From positions 264 to 17,065 of the forward strand of contig DCXX01000039.1 in NCBI GenBank assembly GCA_002329125.1: DNA of 16,802 bases. The letters run 5' to 3'. Below, piece by piece: positions 1 to 8,626 of this stretch. The DNA comes from Fidelibacterota bacterium UBA2125 (GTDB lineage: Bacteria > Fidelibacterota > Marinisomatia > Marinisomatales > S15-B10). The translations under genes and the position numbers were made by a program. The notes under the pieces are model-generated. The model worked only from the letters and a program-made list of their open reading frames with translations, ran no database searches and was not told the DNA's origin. Numbering within the stretch: position 1 is the first letter of the stretch; each line of letters opens with the position of its first letter.

Positions 1-119
1 GACAGGATGGCAGGTGTTGTGTGTCAAGATGGCTTTTCAACCTGACAGTGAGTAAGGGTTCGTGTTTTGGCATAAAAGTTGTTTGTAGTGTTGTGTGTGT
101 GAATATTGAATAAATAAAA

Positions 120-124
120 AGGAG
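120..124 (+). promoter_or_regulatory. Ribosome-binding site of hsp20, deciding its start
   Basis: AGGAG lies 3 nt before an ATG at 128 and 9 nt before a second in-frame ATG at 134. Nine nucleotides is a normal Shine-Dalgarno spacing and three is too tight. The protein then begins MTLVKW, the usual beginning of bacterial Hsp20 proteins. The start at 134 is therefore preferred over 128. Confidence 0.7.
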
Positions 125-133
125 AAAATGAAA

Positions 134-625
134 ATGACACTAGTAAAGTGGACCCCCATGAACAGGCCTGTGCGGCGAAACAGTTGGCTGTCACCCCTTT
201 CCACCGCTCGCTGGACGAGCGATGTTGATCAACTCTTCAACTCGCTTTTCAAGGAGCCGCTTGGTGTGTTGCCGGCGACCTCGAAAGACGTTGACTGGCT
301 ACCGGCGTTTGATGTCGTGGAAAAAGATAAGGAGTATCAGCTTCGTGTTGAAGCAGCTGGGATGAAGAAATCCGACCTCAACATCTCAATCAAGGATGGA
401 GTCCTTATTGTTGCTGGAGAGAAACATGTTGATGCAACCAACGACAGTGATAACTACACTCACCGTGAGTCTTGTTGTGGCCGCTTTTCTCGCTCCTTCC
501 GTCTGCCAGATGACGTGTTAAACGAGAAGAAGGTAGCCGCCAAGTACAAGGATGGTGTGCTGACCATCTCTCTGCCGCGAACAAAGCCGGCGAAGGTAGA
601 GGGTGTTGAAGTAGAAATAAAGTAG
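134..625 (+). CDS. hsp20: Hsp20 / alpha-crystallin family small heat-shock protein
   Basis: This is an ATP-independent holdase chaperone that binds unfolding cytosolic proteins as an oligomer until DnaK or ClpB can refold them. The 163-residue product has the family layout. A variable N-terminal arm starts MTLVKWTP and contains an aromatic stretch (DVDQLFNSLF). The alpha-crystallin domain covers roughly residues 55-150 and includes LPAFDVVEKDKEYQLRVEAA, a GVLIVAGEK strand and a DGVLTISLP strand. A short tail ends VEVEIK, which could act as the C-terminal I/V-x-I/V anchor. Length is normal. It is the only plus-strand gene, stands alone, and has its own terminator right after the stop, so it is monocistronic. 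No CIRCE operator or sigma-32 promoter was seen upstream; a weak sigma-54-like match is discussed under findings. The family assignment is secure, but the inducing signal is unknown. Confidence 0.95.
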   Translation: MTLVKWTPMNRPVRRNSWLSPLSTARWTSDVDQLFNSLFKEPLGVLPATSKDVDWLPAFDVVEKDKEYQLRVEAAGMKKSDLNISIKDGVLIVAGEKHVDATNDSDNYTHRESCCGRFSRSFRLPDDVLNEKKVAAKYKDGVLTISLPRTKPAKVEGVEVEIK

Positions 626-651
626 GCAACTACGCGCAATATAAAAGAAGT

Positions 652-686
652 GCCCTTTGCTCGCTTGAGTAGAGGGCTTTTTTCTT
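652..686 (+). terminator. Intrinsic terminator of hsp20, between convergent genes
   Basis: GCCCTTTGCTC (652-662) pairs with GAGTAGAGGGC (667-677) over 11 positions, two of them G-U, closing a GCTT loop. TTTTTTCTT follows directly. This is a textbook rho-independent terminator, 26 nt after the hsp20 stop. On the minus strand the same hairpin follows the acyl-CoA synthetase stop (706) and is trailed by the weaker ACTTCTTTTATATT, so it may also act in reverse. Confidence 0.88.
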
Positions 687-705
687 GGTGTGGGGTCGCT
701 CTGGA

Positions 706-2487
706 CTATTCGGCATACATTTCTTCGATAGTCTCTGCCCAGTTAGCGCTAATCTGTTTCCTTTTGAGCTTTAATGTTGGGGTAAGTTCATTATCCTCAA
801 TTGAGAAGTCTCGGGGCAGTACCGTGAAATTTTTCAACTGCTCAGGGTTGGAGAATTTCTTGTTTAGCTCATCTACTTGTGCCTGAACCTCGGCCCTTGT
901 CTCCTCGCCCTCAGTAAATTCCGCAAGAGTCTTTCCAAGCTCTTCCAGCTTCTTACGTTGTTCGTTTGGGTCTTTTGGGATCTCATTGGGGTCCATTCCT
1001 AATTTGTCCCGCAAAATAGCTCCAACGTCAAGTGTAAACAATGCGGTACAATACTTTCTGCCGTCCCCCACCAAGTAACATTGCGAAACAGCCGGTATGG
1101 TTTTCATTGTCTCTTCGATGACAAGTGGAGCAACGTTTTTACCGCCAGAGCTAACGTAAAGCTCTTTCTTGCGGCCTGTGATTGTTACGAATCCGTCGGC
1201 GTCTATTTCACCAACATCGCCCGTATGCAACCAGCCGTTGATGATGGTATCAGCGGTGGCTTCGGGGTTTTTATAATAACCCTTCATCACGTGCTCTCCC
1301 CGGATAAGAAGCTCTCCGTCATCAGCAATCTTTACTTCTGTCCCTTCAAAGGGGGTTCCAACTGTTCCAATGCGGTTTTTCTTCGGGTAGTTTATTGTTG
1401 CCCCGGCTGTGTCTTCAGTCATTCCATAGCCCTCGAAAATAGGAATGCCTAGAGAGTGGAAAAGGGTCAAAATGTCCGGGTTGATGGGGGCTGCGCCAGT
1501 AATGGCAAAGCGGCAGTTAGCCATTCCTATTTTCTCCCGTAGTTTTCCGCTTATAATGCCTGACAGTCCAGGCACCTTTAAGAGAAAACGAAGAATCGCC
1601 TTTGAGTCTAGTGCGGCCCTTATGTTGGAATATATTTTTTCATATATACGGGGAACGCCGATAAAGAGGTGTGGCTGTACCTCTTTGGCGCAATCAACGA
1701 CATTTAATGGGTTATCAACAACATACATGTGAAGTGCGTTTCTTACCCAATAATGATTGTCCACCAGCTGACCAAAGACATGCGCTAGTGGGAGCCAGGA
1801 GACATACTTTTCTCCCTGCTCAAATTGCATAATAGAGTCTGTTGCTTTAAGCTCAAACTCCCAGTTGCTGTGTGTAAGCTCTACACCCTTGGGGTTGCCT
1901 GTGGTTCCAGAGGTATAGATGAGGGCCGATGTGTCATCCATAGAGATAGCGTTCTTCCTGTTCATCACCTCTGAATCGTCCGTTGCGCTTCCTTTGGCTA
2001 TAAAATCACTCCACGCCATCACCTTGGGGTGATCCAACGTCTTAATGTTCTTCATCATAATTACATGCTCAACACCATTCAGGCCCCCCAACACCTTCAT
2101 TAACCGATGGTTTAACATTTTTCCCCTATCACCACCGTCTGATGGGTTGTTTCCGACAAATACAATCTTCGAGTCCGAGTTGCCAATTACCCACTCAACC
2201 TCCTCGGATGAACTTGTGTGATATACGCCCACCGCAACACCACCGGCTATTTGAGCTGCGGCATAACAAGCATACCAACTCCTCCGGTTGTAGCTGTAGA
2301 TACTTAGTTTGTCGCTGGATTGGAAGCCCAGGGCGATTAGCGATTTGGCAACTTCTGTCGTGTGATTTACAAACTCGCTCCATGTTTCTGTTTTCCATCC
2401 GTCGTCGGCCAAATAGGAAAGCGCCGGCTCTTCTGCAAATTCCTCTGCGTTCTGGAAAAGTCTTTGTATTGTCATTTCTGCCGTCAT
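706..2487 (-). CDS. Long-chain fatty acid-CoA ligase (AMP-forming)
   Basis: Predicted to activate long-chain fatty acids to acyl-CoA through an acyl-adenylate, feeding beta-oxidation or lipid synthesis at the inner membrane face. The 593-residue product carries the adenylate-forming superfamily motifs in order: P-loop YTSGTTGNPKG (191-201), GYGMTE (353-358), HTGDVG (421-426), GRKKE (438-442), and a C-terminal TPTLKLKR (569-576) with the lysine expected to catalyse adenylation. Length and the helical insert before the C-terminus fit the FadD15/bubblegum-type long-chain branch rather than short acyl-CoA ligases. The ATG start at 2487 has an AAAGGA ribosome site 8 nt upstream. It follows the PNP-like gene by 97 bp, with no hairpin or clear promoter seen in that gap, so it may be the last gene of the gyrase operon or have its own promoter. 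Exact chain-length preference cannot be read from the sequence. Confidence 0.93.
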   Translation of the reverse strand: MTAEMTIQRLFQNAEEFAEEPALSYLADDGWKTETWSEFVNHTTEVAKSLIALGFQSSDKLSIYSYNRRSWYACYAAAQIAGGVAVGVYHTSSSEEVEWVIGNSDSKIVFVGNNPSDGGDRGKMLNHRLMKVLGGLNGVEHVIMMKNIKTLDHPKVMAWSDFIAKGSATDDSEVMNRKNAISMDDTSALIYTSGTTGNPKGVELTHSNWEFELKATDSIMQFEQGEKYVSWLPLAHVFGQLVDNHYWVRNALHMYVVDNPLNVVDCAKEVQPHLFIGVPRIYEKIYSNIRAALDSKAILRFLLKVPGLSGIISGKLREKIGMANCRFAITGAAPINPDILTLFHSLGIPIFEGYGMTEDTAGATINYPKKNRIGTVGTPFEGTEVKIADDGELLIRGEHVMKGYYKNPEATADTIINGWLHTGDVGEIDADGFVTITGRKKELYVSSGGKNVAPLVIEETMKTIPAVSQCYLVGDGRKYCTALFTLDVGAILRDKLGMDPNEIPKDPNEQRKKLEELGKTLAEFTEGEETRAEVQAQVDELNKKFSNPEQLKNFTVLPRDFSIEDNELTPTLKLKRKQISANWAETIEEMYAE

Positions 2488-2584
2488 TTTTGAGCGTCCT
2501 TTCGCTTTTACTTTTTCGTCTCTGTTTTACTTCCCATAGATGAATTTAGGGTTTTAGGTTTGCTTTCACCACAAATCAGGTTCT

Positions 2585-3154
2585 TTAATCTCCACACGTA
2601 GCTGTTTTTATAATTCTGTTCAACGCCTCTCCCTCAAAATCTTTCTCCTGGTTCCATCCCAGTGCACACACCTCAATGCCCACATATGCGGCACAGAGGG
2701 CAATGGGGGCGGCAAGCTCAGAAATAGCTTCGCCTTTCACCGTAGAAAATCTCTCCGCCCCAACCGTTGATACTGTAGCGGTTTGAATTCCCGGGAGGTC
2801 ACCGGTATAAATATCGCTCATGTCCGGAAATTGGGGGAACTCTCTTGTGGGTGTCCTTCCTTCGAGGGGGTTCCAGCCAACTAGGTTTCTGTGGTCAGAA
2901 ATTTGTATTACCGGATCAGCCTTCTCTCCTTTCACGCAGTCAACAATCAGTAGGTTCTTTATTCCAAGTTGTTCCTTAAGCTCCAAAAAATTCTTTGGAG
3001 AAACACTTTCACGAAAAGGTTTTTCGGGGACAAGAACATTCGCCCGTGCTGTACTGTACACCCGGTGGTGGGTTTTTATGTTAATTGTCTGGGAACCATC
3101 TTTAACCAAGAACCCGTACAAGTCCGGAGTGTGTGCCAGATAAATGAATATCAC
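2585..3154 (-). CDS. Divergent, short purine nucleoside phosphorylase-like protein
   Basis: The 189-residue product resembles the core of trimeric purine nucleoside phosphorylases. Residues 87-99 read DHRNLVGWNPLEG, matching the family's DHINLxGxNPLxG, and residues 106-116 read FPQFPDMSDIY, matching RFPDMSDxY. A following VSTV and CALGWN resemble the later substrate-pocket strands. True PNPs have about 260-290 residues. Here the N-terminal glycine-rich phosphate loop (GSGLG) is not present, and no GPxxET motif is visible, so normal phosphorolysis is doubtful. The gene starts at GTG and overlaps the yggS stop by 4 nt (GTGA), so it is translationally coupled to yggS. No frameshift or stop is seen, so it looks like a maintained short protein rather than a wreck. 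Function is unknown; the fold assignment is moderate confidence and rests only on motif recognition. Confidence 0.6.
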   Translation of the reverse strand: MIFIYLAHTPDLYGFLVKDGSQTINIKTHHRVYSTARANVLVPEKPFRESVSPKNFLELKEQLGIKNLLIVDCVKGEKADPVIQISDHRNLVGWNPLEGRTPTREFPQFPDMSDIYTGDLPGIQTATVSTVGAERFSTVKGEAISELAAPIALCAAYVGIEVCALGWNQEKDFEGEALNRIIKTATCGD

Positions 3155-3849
3155 TGTTCTGGTCGTGGGCCGAAAAGTGCCGTTCCAATCCGCACCATGG
3201 TTGCCCCTTCTTCCGCCGCGATTTCATAATCCCCGCTCATGCCCATGGAAAGATGTGTCAGTTGTCGGCCTTGTGATAGCTTGCTATTTAGTGACTCTCG
3301 GATTTCCCTGAGCCCCCCAAATGTTTCTCTTTTTAACCGCTCATCAGTTGTAAAAACGCCGATGGTCATTAGTCCGGTAACGTTTATTCCTTCAAGGTTG
3401 GTTGCACTAAGTAGTTCTTCTTCTCTGTTTGGGTCAAAACCAAACTTGGATATGTCCTTGTCAACATTAACTTGAAGTTGGGTTTCAACTGGGGCTCCGC
3501 GGGCTAGCCCAAGAAGAGACAGCTTCTTTGCCAGGCTGAGGCTATCAACCGAGTCTATTGTGTCAAACAGCTCAACGGCGCGGCGAGTCTTGTTAGATTG
3601 TAAGTGCCCAACCATTCTGCGCTTTATTTTGATGTTCTTTGGAAGTTGGGGAAACTTCTCTTCGGCCTCCTGAACTCTATTCTCGCCGATGTTATTTAGG
3701 CCCAACTCAGCCGCCTCCACAATAAAGGCAGTTGGAAAACCTTTTGTGATGGCGACGATTTCTATGGGGTGGTCGGTGGGGTTTTTTCGGCGGCTTAGGG
3801 CCTTCTCTAACCGCTTTCTAATAATAGATAAATTGGATTCATCTATCAC
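3151..3849 (-). CDS. yggS: YggS/PROSC family pyridoxal phosphate-binding protein
   Basis: A PLP-carrying TIM-barrel protein like the N-terminal domain of alanine racemase. It has no known catalytic reaction and is thought to buffer PLP and amino/keto-acid pools. The 232-residue length is typical. Visible family marks are VAITKG with the PLP lysine near residue 36, GENRVQEAEEK, the GHLQSNKTR segment, and the C-terminal SMGMSGDYEIAAEEGATMVRIGTALFG that binds the cofactor phosphate. Translation starts at GTG 3849, overlapping the gyrA stop by 4 nt (GTGA), and its own stop overlaps the PNP-like start in the same way. It is therefore part of the gyrase operon, expressed by coupling. The family call is firm. 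Confidence 0.96.
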   Translation of the reverse strand: MIDESNLSIIRKRLEKALSRRKNPTDHPIEIVAITKGFPTAFIVEAAELGLNNIGENRVQEAEEKFPQLPKNIKIKRRMVGHLQSNKTRRAVELFDTIDSVDSLSLAKKLSLLGLARGAPVETQLQVNVDKDISKFGFDPNREEELLSATNLEGINVTGLMTIGVFTTDERLKRETFGGLREIRESLNSKLSQGRQLTHLSMGMSGDYEIAAEEGATMVRIGTALFGPRPEQ

Positions 3850-6368
3850 GTCTTTTTTTCAACGTCGTCGGCTTCTCCGGCACCTTCATCTAAGCCTTGC
3901 TTTTCAGCCTTCTCGGGTGGCTCCAACAAATCAACATCTTCTTCGTGGAGAACCCTGGTAATAGAGGAAATCTTGTCTTTTGCGTCAAGCTGAATAAGTT
4001 TCACACCCTGTGTTACCCGGCCAATTGTCCGGATTGGCGCAATGGATTGGCGAATCAAAACACCCCGGTCTGTAATTACGATAAGGTCGTCACTGTCAAC
4101 TACTTCCATAATAGCAACCATTTTGCCTGTTTTTTCCGTGGTGCGCACGGTCATAACGCCCTTTCCGCCCCGCTTTTGCACACGATACTGAATAATGTCT
4201 GTTCGTTTTCCAAGTCCGTTTTCTGTCGCCACCAGAACCGTTCCTTCGCGACGTACGACCACCATACCAACCACACGATCATCTTTTGAGCTTAATCTTA
4301 TACCCCTTACGCCCATGGTTTTCCGACCGCTGGCGCGGATGTCTCTCTCCGAGAACCTTATAGACTTGCCTTCCCGGGTTCCAAGTACTATATCATCCTC
4401 GCCGCTTGTGATTTTGGCTTCAATAAGCCTGTCACCATCCCTTATCTCTATTGCATAAATACCGCCTTTTCGCGGGTTTCCGTATGCTGCTAGTTTTGTT
4501 TTCTTAACAACACCTTTTTCTGTGGCCATAACAATGAAACGGTGGTCATCGAACTCATTAACACCCACAAATGCTTCAACTTTTTCGCCAGGCTCACAAC
4601 CAATAAGGTTTACCACCGCTCTACCCCTTGCAGCCCTGCCTCCAGGTGGAATTTCGTGAACTTTAAGCCAATAACACTTCCCTTTGTCAGTAAAGAAAAG
4701 AAGGTAGTCGTGAGTATTTGCAACAAAAAGGTCTTCAACAAAATCTTCTTCTTTTGTTCCTGCCCCCTGCAGTCCTCGTCCTCCGCGCCTCTGGCTTCTA
4801 TAGGTCGCCTCTGCCGTTCTTTTTATATATCCGCTGTGTGTTATAGTAATAACCACGTTTTCTTCGGCAATCATATCCTCTACAGAAAACGTTTTTCCAA
4901 TCGGTATAATTTCGGTTCTTCGGGGGTCTCCATATGCCTGGCGAATTTCTTCAAATTCCGTTTTTATAATAGCCATTCGCTGGGGATGGCTCTCCAGAAT
5001 GCTTTTTAGTTCTGCAATAATTTTTATAGTCTCTTTATACTCGGCAACCACCTTGTCTACTTCCAGGCTGGTTAGCCTCTGTAGTCGCATATCTAAAATT
5101 GCCTGGGCCTGGCGCTCTGACAGATCAAAAGAGTTCATAAGTCCTTCTTTGGCGTGGGTGGGGTCTTTGCTGGCCCGAATGAGTTTAATTACAGCATCTA
5201 TGTTATCCAGCGCAATCTTAAGCCCCTCAAGAATGTGTGCCTTCTCATCTGCTTTTTTCAGATCAAACTCTGTTCGCCGGACTACTATCTCGTGCCGGTG
5301 GTCAACAAAGTGCTTCATCATTTCTTTGAGCGAAAGCACTTTCGGAACACCATTTACCAACGCCAAAAGGATTATGCCATATGAGTCCTTCAGTTGTGTG
5401 TTTACATATAGCTGATTTAATATCACTTCTGGAACCGTATCTCTCTTCGTTTCTACCACCACACGAATTCCGTCTTTATCTGATTCGTCGCGCACATCAG
5501 CAATTCCTGTTATTTTTTTGTTTCGAACTAAGTCTGCTATTTTTTCAAGGAGACGCGCCTTATTGACCTGATAGGGAATTTCGCTAACAACAATATTAGA
5601 TTTACCTTTTCTTGTTGATTCAATAAAAACTCGGGCGCGAACAGATATAATACCCCGGCCCGTTTCGTAGGCACTCTTAATTCCGTCCAACCCCTCAATA
5701 AATGCACCTGTGGGGAAATCTGGGCCCTTAACATGCTCCATCAGCCCCTCTATGGTAATTTCCGGATTATCAATAAGTGCAACCATTGCGTCCACTACCT
5801 CACATAGGTTGTGGGGGGGGATCTTGGTGGCCATTCCAACCGCAATGCCTTCTGCACCATTGACCAAGAGGTTCGGGGCAACCGCCGGAAGAACGGTTGG
5901 TTCTTCAAGGGTCTCATCAAAATTTGGTTCCCAGGCAACCGTGTCTTTTTCAAGGTCTCGCAGGCTCTCACTACAAAACCTGGTCATTCTTGCTTCGGTA
6001 TACCGCATGGCCGCAGCCCGGTCACCGTCTATGGATCCAAAGTTTCCTTGGCCGTCCACTAGGGGATAACGCATGGCAAACAACTGCGCCATCCGTACCA
6101 GCGCATCATAGACTGAGCTGTCACCGTGGGGGTGGTACTTACCTAAAACATCACCAACAATTCGAGCGGATTTTTTATAGCCCCGGTTCCAGTGAACCCC
6201 AAGATCGTTCATCCCAAACAATATGCGGCGGTGAACAGGTTTAAGGCCGTCGCGTACATCCGGCAAAGCTCGCGACACAATAACTGACATGGAGTAGTTA
6301 AGATAACTTTCCTCCATTTCGTTGACAATGTTACGGGGTAGGATGTGGTCGCGCGATGTTATTTCCAT
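3846..6368 (-). CDS. gyrA: DNA gyrase subunit A
   Basis: The breakage-reunion subunit of gyrase; with GyrB (next gene upstream) it introduces negative supercoils using ATP. The 840-residue product has the winged-helix and tower core with catalytic tyrosine Y123 in RYTEARM. The quinolone region reads YHPHGDSSVYDAL, where S84 and D88 correspond to E. coli S83 and D87, i.e. the sensitive configuration. The GyrA box QRRGGRG (526-532) marks the C-terminal DNA-wrapping pinwheel and separates gyrase from topoisomerase IV; it has Arg where E. coli has Lys. The tail is charged (EEDVDLLEPPEK... to EKKT). The ATG at 6368 lies 9 nt after the gyrB stop with no strong ribosome site, which suggests coupling to gyrB. 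Length is ordinary for the family. Confidence 0.98.
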   Translation of the reverse strand: MEITSRDHILPRNIVNEMEESYLNYSMSVIVSRALPDVRDGLKPVHRRILFGMNDLGVHWNRGYKKSARIVGDVLGKYHPHGDSSVYDALVRMAQLFAMRYPLVDGQGNFGSIDGDRAAAMRYTEARMTRFCSESLRDLEKDTVAWEPNFDETLEEPTVLPAVAPNLLVNGAEGIAVGMATKIPPHNLCEVVDAMVALIDNPEITIEGLMEHVKGPDFPTGAFIEGLDGIKSAYETGRGIISVRARVFIESTRKGKSNIVVSEIPYQVNKARLLEKIADLVRNKKITGIADVRDESDKDGIRVVVETKRDTVPEVILNQLYVNTQLKDSYGIILLALVNGVPKVLSLKEMMKHFVDHRHEIVVRRTEFDLKKADEKAHILEGLKIALDNIDAVIKLIRASKDPTHAKEGLMNSFDLSERQAQAILDMRLQRLTSLEVDKVVAEYKETIKIIAELKSILESHPQRMAIIKTEFEEIRQAYGDPRRTEIIPIGKTFSVEDMIAEENVVITITHSGYIKRTAEATYRSQRRGGRGLQGAGTKEEDFVEDLFVANTHDYLLFFTDKGKCYWLKVHEIPPGGRAARGRAVVNLIGCEPGEKVEAFVGVNEFDDHRFIVMATEKGVVKKTKLAAYGNPRKGGIYAIEIRDGDRLIEAKITSGEDDIVLGTREGKSIRFSERDIRASGRKTMGVRGIRLSSKDDRVVGMVVVRREGTVLVATENGLGKRTDIIQYRVQKRGGKGVMTVRTTEKTGKMVAIMEVVDSDDLIVITDRGVLIRQSIAPIRTIGRVTQGVKLIQLDAKDKISSITRVLHEEDVDLLEPPEKAEKQGLDEGAGEADDVEKKT

Positions 6369-6377
6369 CTATTTCTT

Positions 6378-8354
6378 TTATACATCCAGGTTGGTAACAA
6401 ACTTTGCGTTTTTCTCAATAAACCGTCTTCGCGCCTCAACGTCGCTGCCCATAAGCTCAGAAAATGTTTCATTTGCCCTAAAGCCTTCTTCAATTGTAAC
6501 CTGTAGCAACGATCTCCGCTCTGGGTCCATCGTTGTTGTCCAAAGTTGGTCTGGGTTCATTTCCCCAAGACCCTTGTAGCGCTGAATGTTCACTTTCTGG
6601 GTTTTGTTTTCCCTTTTAAATCTCTCAACCGTGATATCTCGCTCATTATCATCATAGGCGTAGTGTTCTTTTTTACTTTGGCTGATTTTATATAAGGGTG
6701 GCTGGGCAATAAAAATGTGGCCCCCAGTAATTAGTGGCTGCATTTTCCTGTAGAGAAATGTTAGTAACAGTGTTCGGATGTGGCTTCCATCTATGTCGGC
6801 ATCGGTCATTAAGATTATTTTATGATATCTAAGTTTTTCCATGTCGAGCTCTGTGCCTGTTGAGTCTTCTGGCAAATCAGGTTCATCACCAAAACCCGCT
6901 CCCAAAGCAGTAATCATTGATTGAATCTCATTATTAGATAACAATTTATCAATTCTTGCTTTCTCGGCATTAATCACCTTTCCACGCAGAGGTAGAATCG
7001 CTTGAAACCTTCTATCCCTCGCCTGTTTGGCAGAGCCGCCCGCTGAATCCCCCTCAACAAGAAAAAGCTCACACATGCTGGCGTCTTTACTTGAACAGTC
7101 AGCCAACTTGCCGGGTAGAGAACCGCCCTCCAAGGCACTTTTTCGTCGAATTAAATCCCGTGCTTTTTTTGCGGCCAGCCGACTTGCAGCTGCAAGAACC
7201 GCTTTTTCAATAATCTTCTTGGCAACGCTAGGGTTTTGTTCTAAATAATCTTGAAGGCCCTCGAAAACAATCGAGTCAACAACCCCCTTTATCTCGCTGT
7301 TACCAAGCTTTGTTTTTGTTTGTCCCTCAAACTGTGGTTCTGCAACCTTTATAGAGAGTATTGCTGTTAAGCCTTCCCTGAAGTCGGCTCCACTTAGTGC
7401 AACTTTTTGCCCTTTTGTCCCCCTCAAAAGACTATTCTTTTGTGCGTGTGCATTCAATGCTCTGGTGAGTGCAGAGCGAAACCCTGAAAGGTGTGTCCCT
7501 CCTTCAATTGTGTTAATATTGTTCACAAAGGTTAGGATGTTTTCACTGTACCCCTCGTTGTACCTTAGCGCTACATCCACGGGTGTTTCGCTATTATCTA
7601 CAAACACTGTAACAATTTCCTGATGAAGGGGATGTGATGCACCATCTAAAAGCGCTACAAAATCTTTTAGTCCACCCTCATAGTGAAATGTTTCGGTTTC
7701 GGGCTCCTCTTCTACTCGTGCATCAACAAACGAAATTGATAGGTTTTTATTTAAATAGGCTAACTCCCGAAGCCTCTCTGTTATCATTTCTCTGTCCCAC
7801 GCCACAGCATCGAAAATGGTTATATCTGGCATAAACGTTATAGAGGTTCCCGTGTTTGTTGCTTTTCCAGCCTTTTCTAGTTTTGACGCTGTCTTGCCGA
7901 TTTCATATCGCTGGCGATGACGTTCTCCGTCCCTGCTTACCTCAGCTACCAACCATTCGGAAAGTGCGTTCACCACCGACACACCCACGCCATGCAGTCC
8001 ACCTGAAACTTTATATGTTCCCTTGTCAAACTTACCGCCGGCGTGGAGCACCGTCATCACCACCTCAAGTGCGGGGATTTTTTCTTCCTTGTGTTTTTCG
8101 ATTGGAATGCCTCGCCCATCATCTGTAATGGTTATCGAGTTGTCATGGTTGATTGTTACACTAATCTGAGAACAGTGTCCTGCCAATGCTTCGTCTACAC
8201 TGTTGTCAACAACCTCGTTAACCAGGTGATGGAGACCGCGTTTTCCTGTGTCACCAATATACATAGCGGGGCGCTTTCGAACAGCTTCAAGTCCCTTCAA
8301 AACTGTTATCTTTTCAGCGCCGTAATCTTTTGAGCTTTGGGTCATTTCTGTCAT
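6378..8354 (-). CDS. gyrB: DNA gyrase subunit B
   Basis: The ATPase and metal-binding subunit of gyrase, partner of GyrA. The 658-residue product shows the GHKL ATPase (HHLVNEVVDNSVDEA with general base near E47, DDGRGIP at 78-84, and a glycine-rich lid around VSGGLHGVG). The transducer domain follows, with the toprim domain (EGDSAGGSA at 435-443 and DADID at 518-522, holding the Mg ligands) and the C-terminal QRYKGLGEMNPDQLW (591-605) that contacts GyrA. It lacks the roughly 170-residue toprim insert of E. coli GyrB, as in most other phyla. The ATG at 8354 overlaps the dciA stop (ATGA). A second ATG three codons later is possible. recF, often just upstream of gyrB, is not here. Confidence 0.98.
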   Translation of the reverse strand: MTEMTQSSKDYGAEKITVLKGLEAVRKRPAMYIGDTGKRGLHHLVNEVVDNSVDEALAGHCSQISVTINHDNSITITDDGRGIPIEKHKEEKIPALEVVMTVLHAGGKFDKGTYKVSGGLHGVGVSVVNALSEWLVAEVSRDGERHRQRYEIGKTASKLEKAGKATNTGTSITFMPDITIFDAVAWDREMITERLRELAYLNKNLSISFVDARVEEEPETETFHYEGGLKDFVALLDGASHPLHQEIVTVFVDNSETPVDVALRYNEGYSENILTFVNNINTIEGGTHLSGFRSALTRALNAHAQKNSLLRGTKGQKVALSGADFREGLTAILSIKVAEPQFEGQTKTKLGNSEIKGVVDSIVFEGLQDYLEQNPSVAKKIIEKAVLAAASRLAAKKARDLIRRKSALEGGSLPGKLADCSSKDASMCELFLVEGDSAGGSAKQARDRRFQAILPLRGKVINAEKARIDKLLSNNEIQSMITALGAGFGDEPDLPEDSTGTELDMEKLRYHKIILMTDADIDGSHIRTLLLTFLYRKMQPLITGGHIFIAQPPLYKISQSKKEHYAYDDNERDITVERFKRENKTQKVNIQRYKGLGEMNPDQLWTTTMDPERRSLLQVTIEEGFRANETFSELMGSDVEARRRFIEKNAKFVTNLDV

Positions 8355-8626
8355 ATCAGGCGAATGTTTTTAATTGCCGGGTTGTCGAGCTTTTCATTCA
8401 ATTTGCTAAGTATGTCTTTTTTGCGCATTGCAATTTCATTGCGCCACACCGGGGTAGTCACCTTAACTATGAGCGTTCCGTGCTTAACCTCCTGTGCCTC
8501 TGTGTTGCTTGCTATCGACTCTCCCACGACACCGTCCCACAGCAGCAGTGCTTTATTTTGTTCGACAGACCTATCAATTCCCGTGCTCTTTAAAAGCGAA
8601 AAAATTGCCTGTTTGAGGCTCTGCAT
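8351..8626 (-). CDS. dciA: DciA-like DUF721 protein (helicase-loading factor)
   Basis: A small protein of 91 residues with the DUF721 pattern: LLLWDGVVGESIA near residues 27-39, a TLIVKVTTPVWRNEI strand-helix segment (51-65, W61), and an LNEKL...IKNIRLI end. DciA proteins act with the replicative helicase DnaB in bacteria lacking DnaC/DnaI-type loaders. This is known for the family and inferred here. Placement fits: it lies between dnaN and gyrB, in the slot often occupied by recF and a DUF721 gene, and its stop overlaps the gyrB start by 4 nt. The ATG at 8626 has only a purine-rich (GAGAGAAAC) leader. The 122 bp separating it from dnaN show no convincing terminator or promoter. Confidence 0.85.
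   Translation of the reverse strand: MQSLKQAIFSLLKSTGIDRSVEQNKALLLWDGVVGESIASNTEAQEVKHGTLIVKVTTPVWRNEIAMRKKDILSKLNEKLDNPAIKNIRLI

Noticed and set aside
3..109. Open frame at the left edge of the window as the tail of an upstream gene
   Set aside because: The translation is Cys/Val-rich, low in information and resembles no recognised protein. It more likely belongs to the hsp20 leader.
739..755. TTAGCGCTAA palindrome as an operator (LexA or CIRCE-like)
   Set aside because: It lies inside the 3' coding region of the acyl-CoA synthetase, lacks the CIRCE spacing, and is far from any start.
1288..1293. CACGTG core in the acyl-CoA synthetase gene as a second parS
   Set aside because: The flanks do not match the consensus; a 6-bp core is expected by chance.
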